This document shows, one piece after another, positions 8,516 to 17,432 of a stretch of DNA of 64,000 nt (its first letter is position 1; every line of letters starts with the position of its first letter). This DNA comes from Salinibacter altiplanensis. GTDB taxonomy: Bacteria > Bacteroidota > Rhodothermia > Rhodothermales > Salinibacteraceae. Below the pieces are notes generated by a model. That model was not told the DNA's origin. It worked only from the letters and a program-made list of their open reading frames with translations, and searched no databases. A program made the translations under genes and the position numbers. Where the stretch lies: contig NZ_NCQY01000023.1 in assembly GCF_002894645.1 (NCBI RefSeq), positions 142,789 through 206,788 on the forward strand. The letters run 5' to 3'.

Positions 8516-10135
8516 ATGAGCGAACTGGCGATCTACTGGATCTTTGCGGGTGCATTTTTGGCGGGCATGGTTGCCATCGGCGCGTACCAATTCATCGGAC
8601 TGCGCACGGTCGACGACCGGGGCGAGCGGGCGTTTGACTTCTGGATCGGGGAGGGGACCGTGCCGGGCTGGTGGACCGCGGCCTCCCTGGCGGCGGGGTG
8701 GCTCCTACTCGGCTGGATGACGTGGCAAATGTATCTCTGGTACGCCTATGGACTGGGGGCCATCTGGATCTTTACGATCCCCTGGATTCTCTGTACCGTT
8801 GGGCTCCTGTTCGTGCCGAAGCTGTTTCGGCGGTTTCCGGGCGTCTCGATTCCTGAGATTCTGCGGTTCCGCTTCGATCGCATGACACAGACGCTGCTCG
8901 GGCCGGTGCAGAGCTTCGCGTACCTCACATGGCTGGCGGCGGAGATCTACGTGCTAAGCGCCGTCCTGTCGAAGCCGCTGGAGGTGGGCATCGTCACGAT
9001 GGCCGTCATCGTGAGCATCACGTTCGGGATTTACGTGACGCTGGGCGGCTTCCGCTCTGTGTTGCGCACGGACCTGATCCAGTTCATCTGTGCGGCCATC
9101 ATGCTGGTGGCACTCTCAGTGTATGGCATGATGGAGGCGGCGTCCATCTCGGGCGGGGTCGGCCAAATCGTCTCGCAGATCAACGAGACGCCACCGATCT
9201 ACGCCGATCACTTGTGGGACTGGGACTCGCCGGGCTACTCCTACATGTTCGCCGCGGTGCTCATTTACACACCCGGGTTCATCACCCTCCAGGGGGCGTG
9301 GCAGCGCGTGATGGCCACCTCCAGCGAGACGGAGGCTCAGAAGGGGATGTGGTGGAACGTGACGTTCAACGTTCTCATCGTCGTTCTGATGCCCACCCTG
9401 ATCGCGATCTCCGCCCTGGTTATCTTCCCCCCCGTCGGCGGTGAAATTCCGAGCGAGGTCGGCAACTTCGGCTACTTCATCTTCTCGTCGATGATTACGG
9501 AGCTCTTCAGCAACCCCATCGTCGCCGGGGCACTCATCGTGGCGCTCATGGGCATGGCGCTCTCGTCGGTCGACACCTACGTGAACGTGTGCGCCATGAA
9601 CCTGACGAAGGACGTGCTGGAGCCCCTCGTCTTTGAGCGGTACGACGTGAGCGGTACCGCCCGCCTCAACACGGGCCGGGCCGTGACGGCCGGCTTCATT
9701 GGACTCGCGCTCTTGTGGGCGTTCGAATTCCCGGGCCTGTTCGACATGTACTTCCTGTCGAGTGCCCTTATCTCGGCGACGACGGCCGTCGCCACGTTCA
9801 GCGCATTTTCCAAGAAGCCGACGACGCTCTCGGCCTATCTGGCCATCATCTTCGGCACCGTCGGGATCTTCCTGTTCTTCTTTCTTGGCAAGTACGAAAT
9901 GCTGGGCTGGCTGCCGGCATGGCTCACCAACTCGGGCCTGGCCTACGGCGTCATCGGGCTTGCCCTCTCCATTGTGGGCATCTTCGTCGGGATCGCCTTC
10001 GGGACGTCCCCAAGCGAGCGGGTGCTGGCGCGCTACGACGGGGACTACTACTCGGGCCGTCGCGAGATGTACGAGCTGAACCAGCAGCTGAAGCAGGAGG
10101 AGAAGGAAGAGCGGGAGGAGCCGGTCGGGGCGTAG
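8516..10135 (+). CDS. Sodium:solute symporter (SSS) family transporter
   Basis: This is a 539-residue integral membrane protein with about 13 hydrophobic segments, the length and topology of SSS (SLC5-like) transporters. Family features include the GGFRSVLRTDLIQF segment after a transmembrane helix, the VSIPEILRFRFD loop, and a long helix pair in the middle (LIALMG-like VALMGMALSSVDTYVNVCAMN, the usual SSVDT/SSxDS sodium-site region). The C-terminal tail is soluble and strongly charged (LKQEEKEEREEPVGA). It should import a small organic solute using the sodium gradient; the substrate could be a sugar, an amino acid or an osmolyte. The gene is followed by an SDR gene on the same strand, 247 bp away. 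Confidence 0.85.
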   Translation: MSELAIYWIFAGAFLAGMVAIGAYQFIGLRTVDDRGERAFDFWIGEGTVPGWWTAASLAAGWLLLGWMTWQMYLWYAYGLGAIWIFTIPWILCTVGLLFVPKLFRRFPGVSIPEILRFRFDRMTQTLLGPVQSFAYLTWLAAEIYVLSAVLSKPLEVGIVTMAVIVSITFGIYVTLGGFRSVLRTDLIQFICAAIMLVALSVYGMMEAASISGGVGQIVSQINETPPIYADHLWDWDSPGYSYMFAAVLIYTPGFITLQGAWQRVMATSSETEAQKGMWWNVTFNVLIVVLMPTLIAISALVIFPPVGGEIPSEVGNFGYFIFSSMITELFSNPIVAGALIVALMGMALSSVDTYVNVCAMNLTKDVLEPLVFERYDVSGTARLNTGRAVTAGFIGLALLWAFEFPGLFDMYFLSSALISATTAVATFSAFSKKPTTLSAYLAIIFGTVGIFLFFFLGKYEMLGWLPAWLTNSGLAYGVIGLALSIVGIFVGIAFGTSPSERVLARYDGDYYSGRREMYELNQQLKQEEKEEREEPVGA

Positions 10136-10382
10136 CTCCCCCGCACGTTCTTGCCGACGGAGCTGTGGCGGACCGGACCGGCGTCGGTGCACGCAGGCTT
10201 CCCCTCTCTGACCACGACGGGTGCCTCGGCGGTGGAACGACGCGGCGCACCGGTTTGGGGGAAATCTGCGACAGGCGATGGGCCTCCGCCCGGATCCTTC
10301 CGGAGGAGCTCGCCTTCCACGGAGCAGTGTGGTTCAAGAACCAGCACTTCACCTTAGTCTTCCCAACTACTCTTCTGTCTCC

Positions 10383-11132
10383 ATGACCGACCTCACCGAC
10401 ACCGCGGCCATCGTCACGGGTGCCTCCAGCGGCATCGGCGAAGCGACCGCGCACCAACTTGCTCAAGACGGAGCCTCCGTCGCCCTCGCCGCCCGCCGCG
10501 AGGAGCGCCTCGAATCGCTCCGCGACGACATCAACGCCAACGGGGGCACCGCGATCGTCTGCCCCACCGACGTCACCGATCGGGACCAGGTACAGGCCCT
10601 CGCCGACGCCACCCTCGACGCGTTTGGGCGCATCGACGTCCTGGTCAACAACGCTGGCATCATGCCGCTCTCCCTCATGGAGAACCTCCACGAGGACGAG
10701 TGGGAGCAGATGGTGGACGTGAACGTGAAGGGGGTGCTCCACGCCGTGGGCGCCGTGCTGCCCGCCATGCTGGAGCAGGAGCGCGGGCACATCGTCAACA
10801 TCTCCTCCGTGGCGGGCCGCCGCACCTTCCCCGGAAGCGCCGTGTACTCGGGCACCAAGTTCTTCGTGCGGGCGCTGTCGGAACGCATGCGCAATGAGCT
10901 GGCGCCGTCGCACAACATCCGCGTCACGTCCATCGAGCCCGGTGCCGTAGACACGGAGCTGACCCACACCATTACCGATGAGGACGTCCTCGGGATGCTG
11001 GAGGGCGGCCACGAGGAGATGAGAATGATGGACTCTGAGGACATCGCCGACACCATCCACTACGCCCTGACGGCCCCCGAGCACGTGGACGTGGAGGAGC
11101 TGCTCGTGATGCCGACCGACCAGCAGGGATAG
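10383..11132 (+). CDS. SDR family NAD(P)-dependent oxidoreductase
   Basis: The 249-residue classical SDR shows TGASSGIG near the N-terminus (cofactor phosphate binding), [10 protein letters not shown] after beta-2 (basic residues favour NADP(H)), NNAGIM, a catalytic Ser in NISSVAG and Y-x3-K in YSGTK. The C-terminal half ([34 protein letters not shown]) resembles the clavaldehyde/YdfG-like group that reduces small hydroxy-acid or aldehyde substrates. The start at 10383 follows a leader, CTTCCCAACTA plus a pyrimidine-rich tract, that is nearly identical to the leader of the upstream symporter gene. Substrate unknown. Confidence 0.85.
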   Translation: MTDLTDTAAIVTGASSGIGEATAHQLAQDGASVALAARREERLESLRDDINANGGTAIVCPTDVTDRDQVQALADATLDAFGRIDVLVNNAGIMPLSLMENLHEDEWEQMVDVNVKGVLHAVGAVLPAMLEQERGHIVNISSVAGRRTFPGSAVYSGTKFFVRALSERMRNELAPSHNIRVTSIEPGAVDTELTHTITDEDVLGMLEGGHEEMRMMDSEDIADTIHYALTAPEHVDVEELLVMPTDQQG

Positions 11133-11175
11133 TGGATAGGCGAGTGGAGCGCTCTGGACCGAGCGCCCCAGCCCC

Positions 11176-11547
11176 TTATCCCCCGAGTCGCAGACCGAGT
11201 GCCCAGCAGCCCCAGGCAATCAGGACAAACTGGAGCGGCAGGCGCAGACAGGGCGCCCACGTCGGAATCCGGCCGAAGTCGGACGGGTGGAGCGCCATCT
11301 GCACGTTGGCGGGGAAGACGGCCAGCAGGAGCAGAATGAGTCCCCATCCGGCGTACCCGCACAGGCCTGGCACCAGCCCCCCGGCGGCCCCGAGCGGTTC
11401 GGCGGCCCCGCTCACGTAGACCAGCGTGCGGGGCGCGGGCAGGGACGACGGCACGATGCGGACAAAAGCCGCGGGCCATAGTCGAGGAGCGTTGCTGGTG
11501 TGCTCGATCATTTCGTAATGAAGCAATCCGGAGTTCCCTGTGTTCAT
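11176..11547 (-). CDS. DoxX-like membrane protein, apparently missing its first helix
   Basis: The 123-residue frame contains the core of small DoxX-family proteins: FVRIVPSSLPAPRTLVYVSG, AAEPLGAAGGLVPGLCGYAG, WGLILLLLAVFPANVQMALH and RLPLQFVLIAWGCWALGL, giving three hydrophobic helices. In intact relatives the FxRIVPPxLPxP motif is preceded by an N-terminal transmembrane helix ending in a His-Phe pair. Here it is preceded by a hydrophilic MNTGNSGLLHYEMIEH stretch instead, so the gene looks 5'-truncated or recombined. It may be a pseudogene. It is divergent from the 5'-nucleotidase gene, with starts 61 bp apart. Confidence 0.55.
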   Translation of the reverse strand: MNTGNSGLLHYEMIEHTSNAPRLWPAAFVRIVPSSLPAPRTLVYVSGAAEPLGAAGGLVPGLCGYAGWGLILLLLAVFPANVQMALHPSDFGRIPTWAPCLRLPLQFVLIAWGCWALGLRLGG

Positions 11548-11608
11548 GGGCGATCCGGAGGTTTCTTCGACCTCTCCACCACGCTTCCCTCCCGACTTGC
11601 TTCATTTC

Positions 11609-13102
11609 ATGGACGCCACTGATTCCGCCCGGGGCCTCTTCTGCAACCGCACCCTCAATCTGCGGGGCATCCAGGCCATCGGGTACGACATGGACTACAC
11701 GCTCATCCACTACCACATGCGGGAGTGGGAAAAACGGGCCTACACCTTCATCCGAGAGGGCCTCCAGAAGAACGGGTGGCCGGTGGACGACCTGCGGTTC
11801 GACCCGGAGCTCGCCATCCGCGGCCTCGTGATCGACGTCGAGCGGGGCAACGTGGTGAAGGCCAACCGCTTCGGGTACGTGAAGCGGGCCTTCCACGGCA
11901 CCGAGCCGCTCGGCTACGAGCAGCAGCGCGGCGTGTACCAGCGCACGCTCGTCGACCTGGGGGAGGACCGCTGGCACTTCCTGAATACCCTCTTCTCCAT
12001 CTCCTCGGCCTGCATGTACATGCAGCTCGTGGACCTGCTCGACGCCGGCGCGCTGGAAGGCTCGATGGGCTACACCGACCTGTGGGAGCGCGTGCAGCGG
12101 ACGCTCGACGAGGCCCACATGGAGGGGCGCCTCAAGGAGGCCATCGTCCAGAACCCGGAGCGCTTCGTGAATCTGGACCCGGAAATGCCCCTTACCCTTC
12201 TCGACCAGAAGCGCGCCGGGAAGAAGCTGCTCCTGATTACCAACTCCGAGTGGAGCTACGCCCAGCCCATGCTGACGTACGCCTTCGACGACTTCCTCCC
12301 CGACGACATGACGTGGCGGGACCTGTTCGACCTGTCCATCGTGGGCGCACGAAAGCCGGACTTCTTCTCGGTGGACATGCCGGCCTTCCGCATCGAGCGC
12401 GAGGACGGCCTGCTGCGCGAGCATCAAAACGGGCCCCTGGAGGAGGACCGCGTATACGTGGGCGGCAACGCCCCGCTCGTGGAACAGACCCTCGGGCTGC
12501 GGGGGGAGGAAATTCTCTACGTGGGCGACCACCTGTTCGTGGACGTCAACGTGTCGAAGAAGGTGCTTCGATGGCGCACAGCCCTCGTGGTGCGCGAGCT
12601 GGAGCAGGAGATCGAGGCCTTCCAGTCGTTTGCCGACACGCAGGCCCGCCTCTCGCAACTGATGGAGCAGAAGGAGCAGCTCGAAGCCCAGCTCTCAGCG
12701 AAGCGCCTGGACCGTCAGCGCCTCCACAGAAACTATGGCGAGACGGACGGCCCGGACGTGGAGGCCCTCGAGCAGGAAATGTCGGCCCTCCGTACGCGCC
12801 TGAGATCGCTTGATGAGGACATCGCCCCCCTGGCCAAGGCCTCCAGCCAGCTCGCAAACGAAAACTGGGGCCCCCTCATGCGCACCGGCAAGGACAAGAG
12901 CCTCTTCGCGCGACAGGTGGAGCGCTACGCCGACGTCTACACCGGACGCGTCTCCAACTTCCTCCACCACACCCCCTTTACCTACCTGCGCTCCCACCGT
13001 GGCAGCCTCCCCCACGACGAGGCCGCCGAGCGGGACCCGCAGTACGAGTCGCTCACCTCCGGCTACGAGTGGGACGAGACGACCGCCTCCGAGCACGGGT
13101 AG
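11609..13102 (+). CDS. HAD-IG family 5'-nucleotidase (cN-II-like)
   Basis: This 497-residue HAD-superfamily hydrolase has motif I as IGYDMDYTLIHY, with the DxDxT nucleophile and acid/base aspartates. Motif II is LLLITNSEWSYA. A lysine follows in GARKPDFF, and the acidic motif IV is ILYVGDHLFVDV. This arrangement and length fit the HAD-IG 5'-nucleotidases related to eukaryotic cytosolic purine 5'-nucleotidase II, which dephosphorylate IMP/GMP-type nucleotides. The C-terminal third contains a heptad-rich region (MEQKEQLEAQLSAKRLDRQR, LEQEMSALRTRLRSLDEDIA) likely to form a coiled coil. The ATG at 11609 was chosen; an in-frame GTG at 11540 and ATG at 11546 would overlap the divergent DoxX start. 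Confidence 0.85.
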   Translation: MDATDSARGLFCNRTLNLRGIQAIGYDMDYTLIHYHMREWEKRAYTFIREGLQKNGWPVDDLRFDPELAIRGLVIDVERGNVVKANRFGYVKRAFHGTEPLGYEQQRGVYQRTLVDLGEDRWHFLNTLFSISSACMYMQLVDLLDAGALEGSMGYTDLWERVQRTLDEAHMEGRLKEAIVQNPERFVNLDPEMPLTLLDQKRAGKKLLLITNSEWSYAQPMLTYAFDDFLPDDMTWRDLFDLSIVGARKPDFFSVDMPAFRIEREDGLLREHQNGPLEEDRVYVGGNAPLVEQTLGLRGEEILYVGDHLFVDVNVSKKVLRWRTALVVRELEQEIEAFQSFADTQARLSQLMEQKEQLEAQLSAKRLDRQRLHRNYGETDGPDVEALEQEMSALRTRLRSLDEDIAPLAKASSQLANENWGPLMRTGKDKSLFARQVERYADVYTGRVSNFLHHTPFTYLRSHRGSLPHDEAAERDPQYESLTSGYEWDETTASEHG

Positions 13103-13221
13103 CGTTCGGGCTTGGAGGCACGGGAGAGAGGACGGGATCCGGACCCGCTGCTGTCTCTCAAATCTCCAATCCTCCAACACAAAATCCTCAACGCAACAGC
13201 GTCAAGTTGTTGGATCCGAAA

Positions 13222-13348
13222 GACTTACGCAGTTGAAATCGGCAAATGATCTTCAGAGATTGCAAATGCCGTTTTACGCGAGCAGAGCGGCATCGACTGT
13301 CGCTGGGTCTAACCCGTAGGCGGTGATTTTGGCTCAAGTACGTAAGTC
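13222..13348. repeat. Possible MITE or insertion-sequence remnant (127 bp)
   Basis: The left end reads GACTTACGCAGTTGA and the right end, read on the minus strand, GACTTACGTACTTGA: 13 of 15 positions match. Ends of this type are common on insertion sequences. No transposase frame lies between them and no clear target duplication is visible, so a non-autonomous element or a solo remnant is more likely. Confidence 0.35.
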
Positions 13349-13505
13349 CTACCGGTTCTCAGTGCTTCCGGCAGAAAATGGCCGTCCGGACACCCGGGCG
13401 CGCGAAGCGACCGAAATTTCTCATGCCCGAGCGACAGCGAGTTTGAGAAATGTCAGTGGAGCGCGGGCAGGGCTGAGGCCATTTTCTGACCGCCAAGGCC
13501 GTTTC

Positions 13506-13530
13506 GTCCATTTTGGGTCCGCCAAAATGG
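13506..13530. terminator. Hairpin between convergent nucleotidase and nuoH genes
   Basis: GTCCATTTTGG and CCAAAATGGAC form a perfect 11-bp stem with a short GTCCG loop. It is about 140 bp beyond the nuoH stop and 400 bp beyond the nucleotidase stop. There is no long T-tract, so its termination role is tentative. Confidence 0.35.
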
Positions 13531-13667
13531 ACACTCTTTACCGGAGGAGGTGTCTACAGGGGCACGTTGGCCTGCCAGGTCGGCCAAGCAAGGACAAACT
13601 CGCAGGTTGAGAACGACTGGTCCCCTTTGCGTACACAACTTCAGACCATTGCCCTCCACGCAAAACC

Positions 13668-14705
13668 CTACAGCCCGACCGCCCCGAAGAGCACGACGCC
13701 GAGGGCGATCAGGATCGCGTTCGCCAGGGAGATGGGCAACAGGTACTTCCAGCCGACCTTCATGAGCTGGTTGTACTTGAAGCGGGGGAACGTCCACCGC
13801 ACCCAGATGAAGAGAAAGGCGAAGAAGCCCACCTTCAGCATCAGGCTTCCAAACTGGAGCAGCGCCAGCAGGGTCGAGCCCTCCAGTGCCGGAAACAGGG
13901 CGATGAGCTGCGGCTCGAACGGCACCAGGTAGCCCCCGAAGAAGAGCGTGACGATAAAGAAGGAGGCGATAAACCAGTTGACGTACTCGGCGAGGAAGAA
14001 CATGCCGAACTTCATGCCGCTGTACTCGGTGTGGTAGCCCGCCACCAACTCCTCCTCCGCTTCCGGCAGGTCGAAGGGGGCGCGATTGGTCTCTGCGAAG
14101 GCCGTAACGATGAAGATGAGACAGCCAATCGGGTTGCGCACCGCGTTCCAGCCCAGCAGGGCGCCGCCCGAGTTTTGGTGCTCCACAATCTCCATGAAGT
14201 TGAGCGACCCGGCGATGAGCACAACGGAAATGACCGCCAGGCCCATCGACAGCTCGTAGGAGACCATCTGCGCCGCCGAGCGCAGCCCCCCGAGCAGCGA
14301 AAACTTGCTGTTGGAGCTCCAGCCCGCCAGTGTCACCCCGTAGACGCTGATGGAGGTGAGCGCCAGGAGCATGATAACGCCGACGTTGAGGTCGGCCACC
14401 ACCACACCCTCGGCAAACGGAATGAGCGCCGCGGTGGTCATGGCGATGACAACCATAACCACCGGCGCCATCGAGTGGATGAACTTGTTCGACTGCGCGG
14501 GCTGGACGTCCTCCTTCAGCACAAACTTGAGCACGTCGGCAAACGGCTGTAGGAGCCCGAGCGGTCCCACCCGGTTCGGGCCTGGGCGGTTCTGAATGAA
14601 GGCCGAGACGCGCCGCTCCGCAAATACCAGCAGCGACGCCGAGAGCAGCATCGCATTGATGACGAGGAAAGCGCCTAGGGCCGTCCAAACCATTGAAGGG
14701 ATCAT
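13668..14705 (-). CDS. nuoH: NADH-quinone oxidoreductase subunit H
   Basis: This 345-residue membrane protein is the complex I subunit that helps form the quinone channel at the junction between the peripheral and membrane arms. Diagnostic segments are LLVFAERRVSAFIQNRPGPN, the glutamate-rich AETNRAPFDLPEAEEELVAG loop, YSGMKFGMFFLAEYVN, and the C-terminal WVRWTFPRFKYNQLMKVGWK. Eight transmembrane helices are expected. An ATG 14 codons upstream (14747) is also possible, but MIPSMVWTALG starts directly at the first helix. No other nuo gene lies within several kilobases on either side, whereas nuoH is usually flanked by nuoG and nuoI. The complex must therefore be assembled from dispersed genes. 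Confidence 0.95.
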   Translation of the reverse strand: MIPSMVWTALGAFLVINAMLLSASLLVFAERRVSAFIQNRPGPNRVGPLGLLQPFADVLKFVLKEDVQPAQSNKFIHSMAPVVMVVIAMTTAALIPFAEGVVVADLNVGVIMLLALTSISVYGVTLAGWSSNSKFSLLGGLRSAAQMVSYELSMGLAVISVVLIAGSLNFMEIVEHQNSGGALLGWNAVRNPIGCLIFIVTAFAETNRAPFDLPEAEEELVAGYHTEYSGMKFGMFFLAEYVNWFIASFFIVTLFFGGYLVPFEPQLIALFPALEGSTLLALLQFGSLMLKVGFFAFLFIWVRWTFPRFKYNQLMKVGWKYLLPISLANAILIALGVVLFGAVGL

Positions 14706-15832
14706 GTCCGCACCGTTGAGTTCGAGGGACGTGGGCGAGAGAAGCAAAGGCTCAAGGATTTGAATCTACCCGTTGCTGGCGACGGGCGCAACCAATCTGG
14801 CACTGTGTGGTCCCGGAAAATTGCGGGGGCATCGCCCTTTTTGGGGAGAGTTCACGGCCCGCATGACGGAGTGCTCCGCTCGTTCCTCAACTCCGCACTC
14901 TTCCGTTTCTCTCCACGTTGGGCCCCTCACTTCTCCCGCGACGACCGTAGAATGTATCGGGCCCTGGCGGGGCCGTCGACTTGCTCGCTCAATCGACCTG
15001 CTCGCTCAACGGGCCCCGGACCGCGTAGAGGCCAAGGGGACGGGGGCCTTCTTTGTCCAATGCCCAAACGGCCCACAGGCCGTAGCGCTTCGGGCGTTGG
15101 CCCGGCGTCACGGAGAGGTCCGCCTGAACCGCCGCTCAGGGCCGCCCTTCTGCCCTCGACAAGGCCTCGTCACCGTCGCATGTTTCCGAAGGGAGACACA
15201 AAGGCACATCCCAAGACAACGGGCGCGACGTGGCCGGCAGGGCGCTCAGGACGGATGTGTATCCGGAACGGATCTTCGAGTGCAGCGGGAACGAATGCCC
15301 GGAGTGTACTCCCGAGGCCCAACCCCACGACGGCATCCTTAACTACGTGCTGAAGGTGAAAGGGCGGGAGCGAAATCCGCCACGGCCAGCTACGTCGCAT
15401 TCGACGAGACGCCGGGGGGCACACCGCAACGCACACTGATCTGTTCTGCGTAGAGCGCGCACGGAAGTCGTGCTGCATGAAGAGCGCGAGCTGTGCCGAG
15501 GAGCCCATGTTCGTCTGGACCACACGGTTCTAAAATACAGGCCACACGCCCTCAGCCCGTATAACACTTTGTCACCCAAACGTACCCCGTCCCATTTCCC
15601 TCATTGACACAGCAAAGGGACCCCTTCTTCCGCCCGGAACACGAGACGGATCGAGCCCCCCTCCATGCACTTTGCCATTCCTTGTTGACGTCGTGTCAAA
15701 TTTCGACTCCACGAACTCGCCTTGAAGTCTCTTCCTCGTCGTCTCCGAGCCTACCAAGCTACAGAGAACCCACTTTTTGACATATCGACAACAAAGTGGG
15801 TTTTTGGTAGAAAGTGCAGTTTTGATAGTTTG
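14706..15832. other. 1.1-kb region with no supported gene
   Basis: All open frames are short and inconsistent in codon use. Short direct repeats of the type CTGCTCGCTCAA occur near 14980-15005. A plus-strand stretch around 15230-15440 has a somewhat protein-like composition (RIFECSGNECPECTPEAQ) but no family resemblance and no continuing frame, so it could be a relic. The last 60 bp before the tetR stop are AT-rich for this genome. Confidence 0.5.
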
Positions 15833-16489
15833 TCATTCCAGATCTTTGGCGGGCAGGTCGGCAAGGGCTCGTCCGAGGAAGTCCAGCCCGGTGTCGACGA
15901 GGGAACCGGGATCCAGGCCGTATTGCTTCTCGAGCCCCCCGCCCTTGGTGGCGGCAAGCTGAATCAGGCCATGCGTAGAGCCCCAGAGCGTGAGGGCCGC
16001 CTGCCGGGGGTTGAGGGTCGAGCGAATCGAGCCGTCGTCGATGCCCCTCCGAATGGCCGTGCTCATAACCTGGAGGCCCCGGTCCGCCTCCACGAGGCAA
16101 TGGCGTACCCGTTCAGGAGAGTCTTCCGGATCGGCGACGCGAGACTCAAACTGGGCGACCAGTCGGAAACGGGTCGGCTCTTCCTGGGAAAACTGGAGGT
16201 ACGCATCGCCAATCGCTCGGATCTGAGCACGTCCCGTCTCGTGTTGCCGTGCAGCTGCCTCAAACCGTTCCCGCATTGACCGAAACCCCCGGTGCGTGAC
16301 CGCGAGTACGATGTCGTCCATGTCCTCAAAGTAGACGTAAAGGAGGCTTCGGCTCAGTTCTGCCGCGTCGGCGATATCGGCCATTGTCATCGCGTCACGG
16401 CCCTTCTCCTTGAGGACGGTGTCCGCGGCGTCGACGATGGTCTGGCGGCGCTGTCTCTTCTTCTCACGCTGGGGGTTGTCGACTGGCAT
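15833..16489 (-). CDS. TetR/AcrR family transcriptional regulator
   Basis: The 218-residue regulator has a basic start (REKKRQRRQTIVDAADTVLK) and a TetR helix-turn-helix, MTMADIADAAELSRSLLYVYFEDMDDIVLA, split by the usual turn and ending in the LYVYFxxxDD pattern. The ligand-binding part contains QIRAIGDAYLQFSQEEPTRF and an extended C-terminal helix, ALTLWGSTHGLIQLAATKGG, typical of the TetR_C group that acts on acyl-CoA, lipid or drug-related genes. The ATG at 16489 is preferred to one three codons upstream. The flanking 1-kb regions are empty, so the target genes are not obvious. TTGAC repeats upstream at 16796-16881 are candidate control elements. Confidence 0.85.
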   Translation of the reverse strand: MPVDNPQREKKRQRRQTIVDAADTVLKEKGRDAMTMADIADAAELSRSLLYVYFEDMDDIVLAVTHRGFRSMRERFEAAARQHETGRAQIRAIGDAYLQFSQEEPTRFRLVAQFESRVADPEDSPERVRHCLVEADRGLQVMSTAIRRGIDDGSIRSTLNPRQAALTLWGSTHGLIQLAATKGGGLEKQYGLDPGSLVDTGLDFLGRALADLPAKDLE

Positions 16490-17432
16490 GGGAAGCAAGT
16501 TTGTCTCGTTGAGTGCAGTGTGGCGAGATTCGAGAACACAACGTCAAGGCACATACGTTCTGATGTCGTATTTGTCCCGATAGGCGTTCTTCTCACGTCT
16601 TGACACGTCGACACGCATTTCCAAACTGCTTCCACCGAGCGACCCGAGAGGCCCTCCGGACATGCCTCGCATGACGAATCATAAGCCAAACTCAATCCTG
16701 ATCCACGAGTCGTAGTTGTCCGCGCCTCCCAGACGGCAAGCAGTCTCTCGGGGCCGGATAAGGCCACATCGACATGTGCGGGGACTCTGCGTGACTTGAC
16801 ATACCGTCATGGCAAACCTCACCGTTCCGGGTCAAAGGTGTTGACATCTTGACAAAAAAATTGACCCACAAGAAGATTGACTGCTCAGGGGGGCGGGGCA
16901 CGGGCTCTTGCCCGAAACACGACCGCCCGGAAGCATCGGCGTGGCAGGACCTGATGGTGCCGCGGCCCCGTGGGCTCGCGTCACCCCGCCCGCAGAAGCC
17001 GGCCAGTCCTTTTGACTCTTCATCTGACTCTTCGTCAAAGAGACACGATCCACCTCGCGCTCTCAGCTGTGCGGCGGCTTCTAGACCCCGCGGTTTCGCA
17101 GTGTCTTTTGCCTTCAGCCTGCCCCGCAAGAGAACACATTGTCAAAGTGGCGCTCTCATTTTCGATTCGAGGGCGCGTGGCCGCCCCTGCCCCTGCCGAG
17201 GTCCCACACGATCTGTGCGGGGGAGCGCCGTCCAGCCCCCGGCTGTGGCACGGACGTTTCTAGAAATAGCCTGCAGCCGACTGGACCCAATTCCAAGATG
17301 CATGCCCCCATCGTGCGCTGTGGCATTCCGGACGAACGCTGCCCGAATTCGACGCCATTCCCGAACACAAAGGAGACCGGCCGGTCCAATTTGCAGCGTT
17401 TCTTCGCTTTCCTGCTCATCCCCTGTGCCTCC
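16490..17432. other. 943-bp intergenic region with clustered TTGAC motifs
   Basis: No credible gene is visible between the divergent tetR and cysteine synthase-like genes. The notable content is a cluster of TTGAC pentamers at 16796, 16841, 16849, 16861 and 16877 plus one GTCAA at 16831. Downstream, TGACTCTTC is repeated near 17013-17033. Confidence 0.5.
16831..16881. promoter_or_regulatory. Cluster of TTGAC direct repeats, possible regulator or promoter region
   Basis: Within 51 bp there are four TTGAC copies (16841, 16849, 16861, 16877) and one inverted copy (16831), with an A7 tract between the second and third. Some are TTGACA, which resembles a sigma-70 -35 box. No matching -10 could be fixed with confidence. 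Confidence 0.35.

Larger units (their letters stand above)
13103..13667. other. 565-bp intergenic region, contains a MITE-like element
   Basis: No credible gene is visible. The region contains an imperfect inverted-repeat element at 13222-13348. It is followed by two short GC-rich self-complementary patches, for example GTCCATTTTGGG/TCCGCCAAAATGGAC around 13506-13530, which forms a good hairpin and could terminate nuoH on the minus strand or the nucleotidase on the plus strand. Confidence 0.5.

Noticed and set aside
15170-15523. Minus-strand open frame of 117 codons
   Set aside because: No domain, no start-region support, and codon use unlike real genes here; it may be decayed sequence.
16831-16881. 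CRISPR array suggested by repeated TTGAC
   Set aside because: The repeats are only five bases and the spacings are irregular (8, 12, 16 bp).
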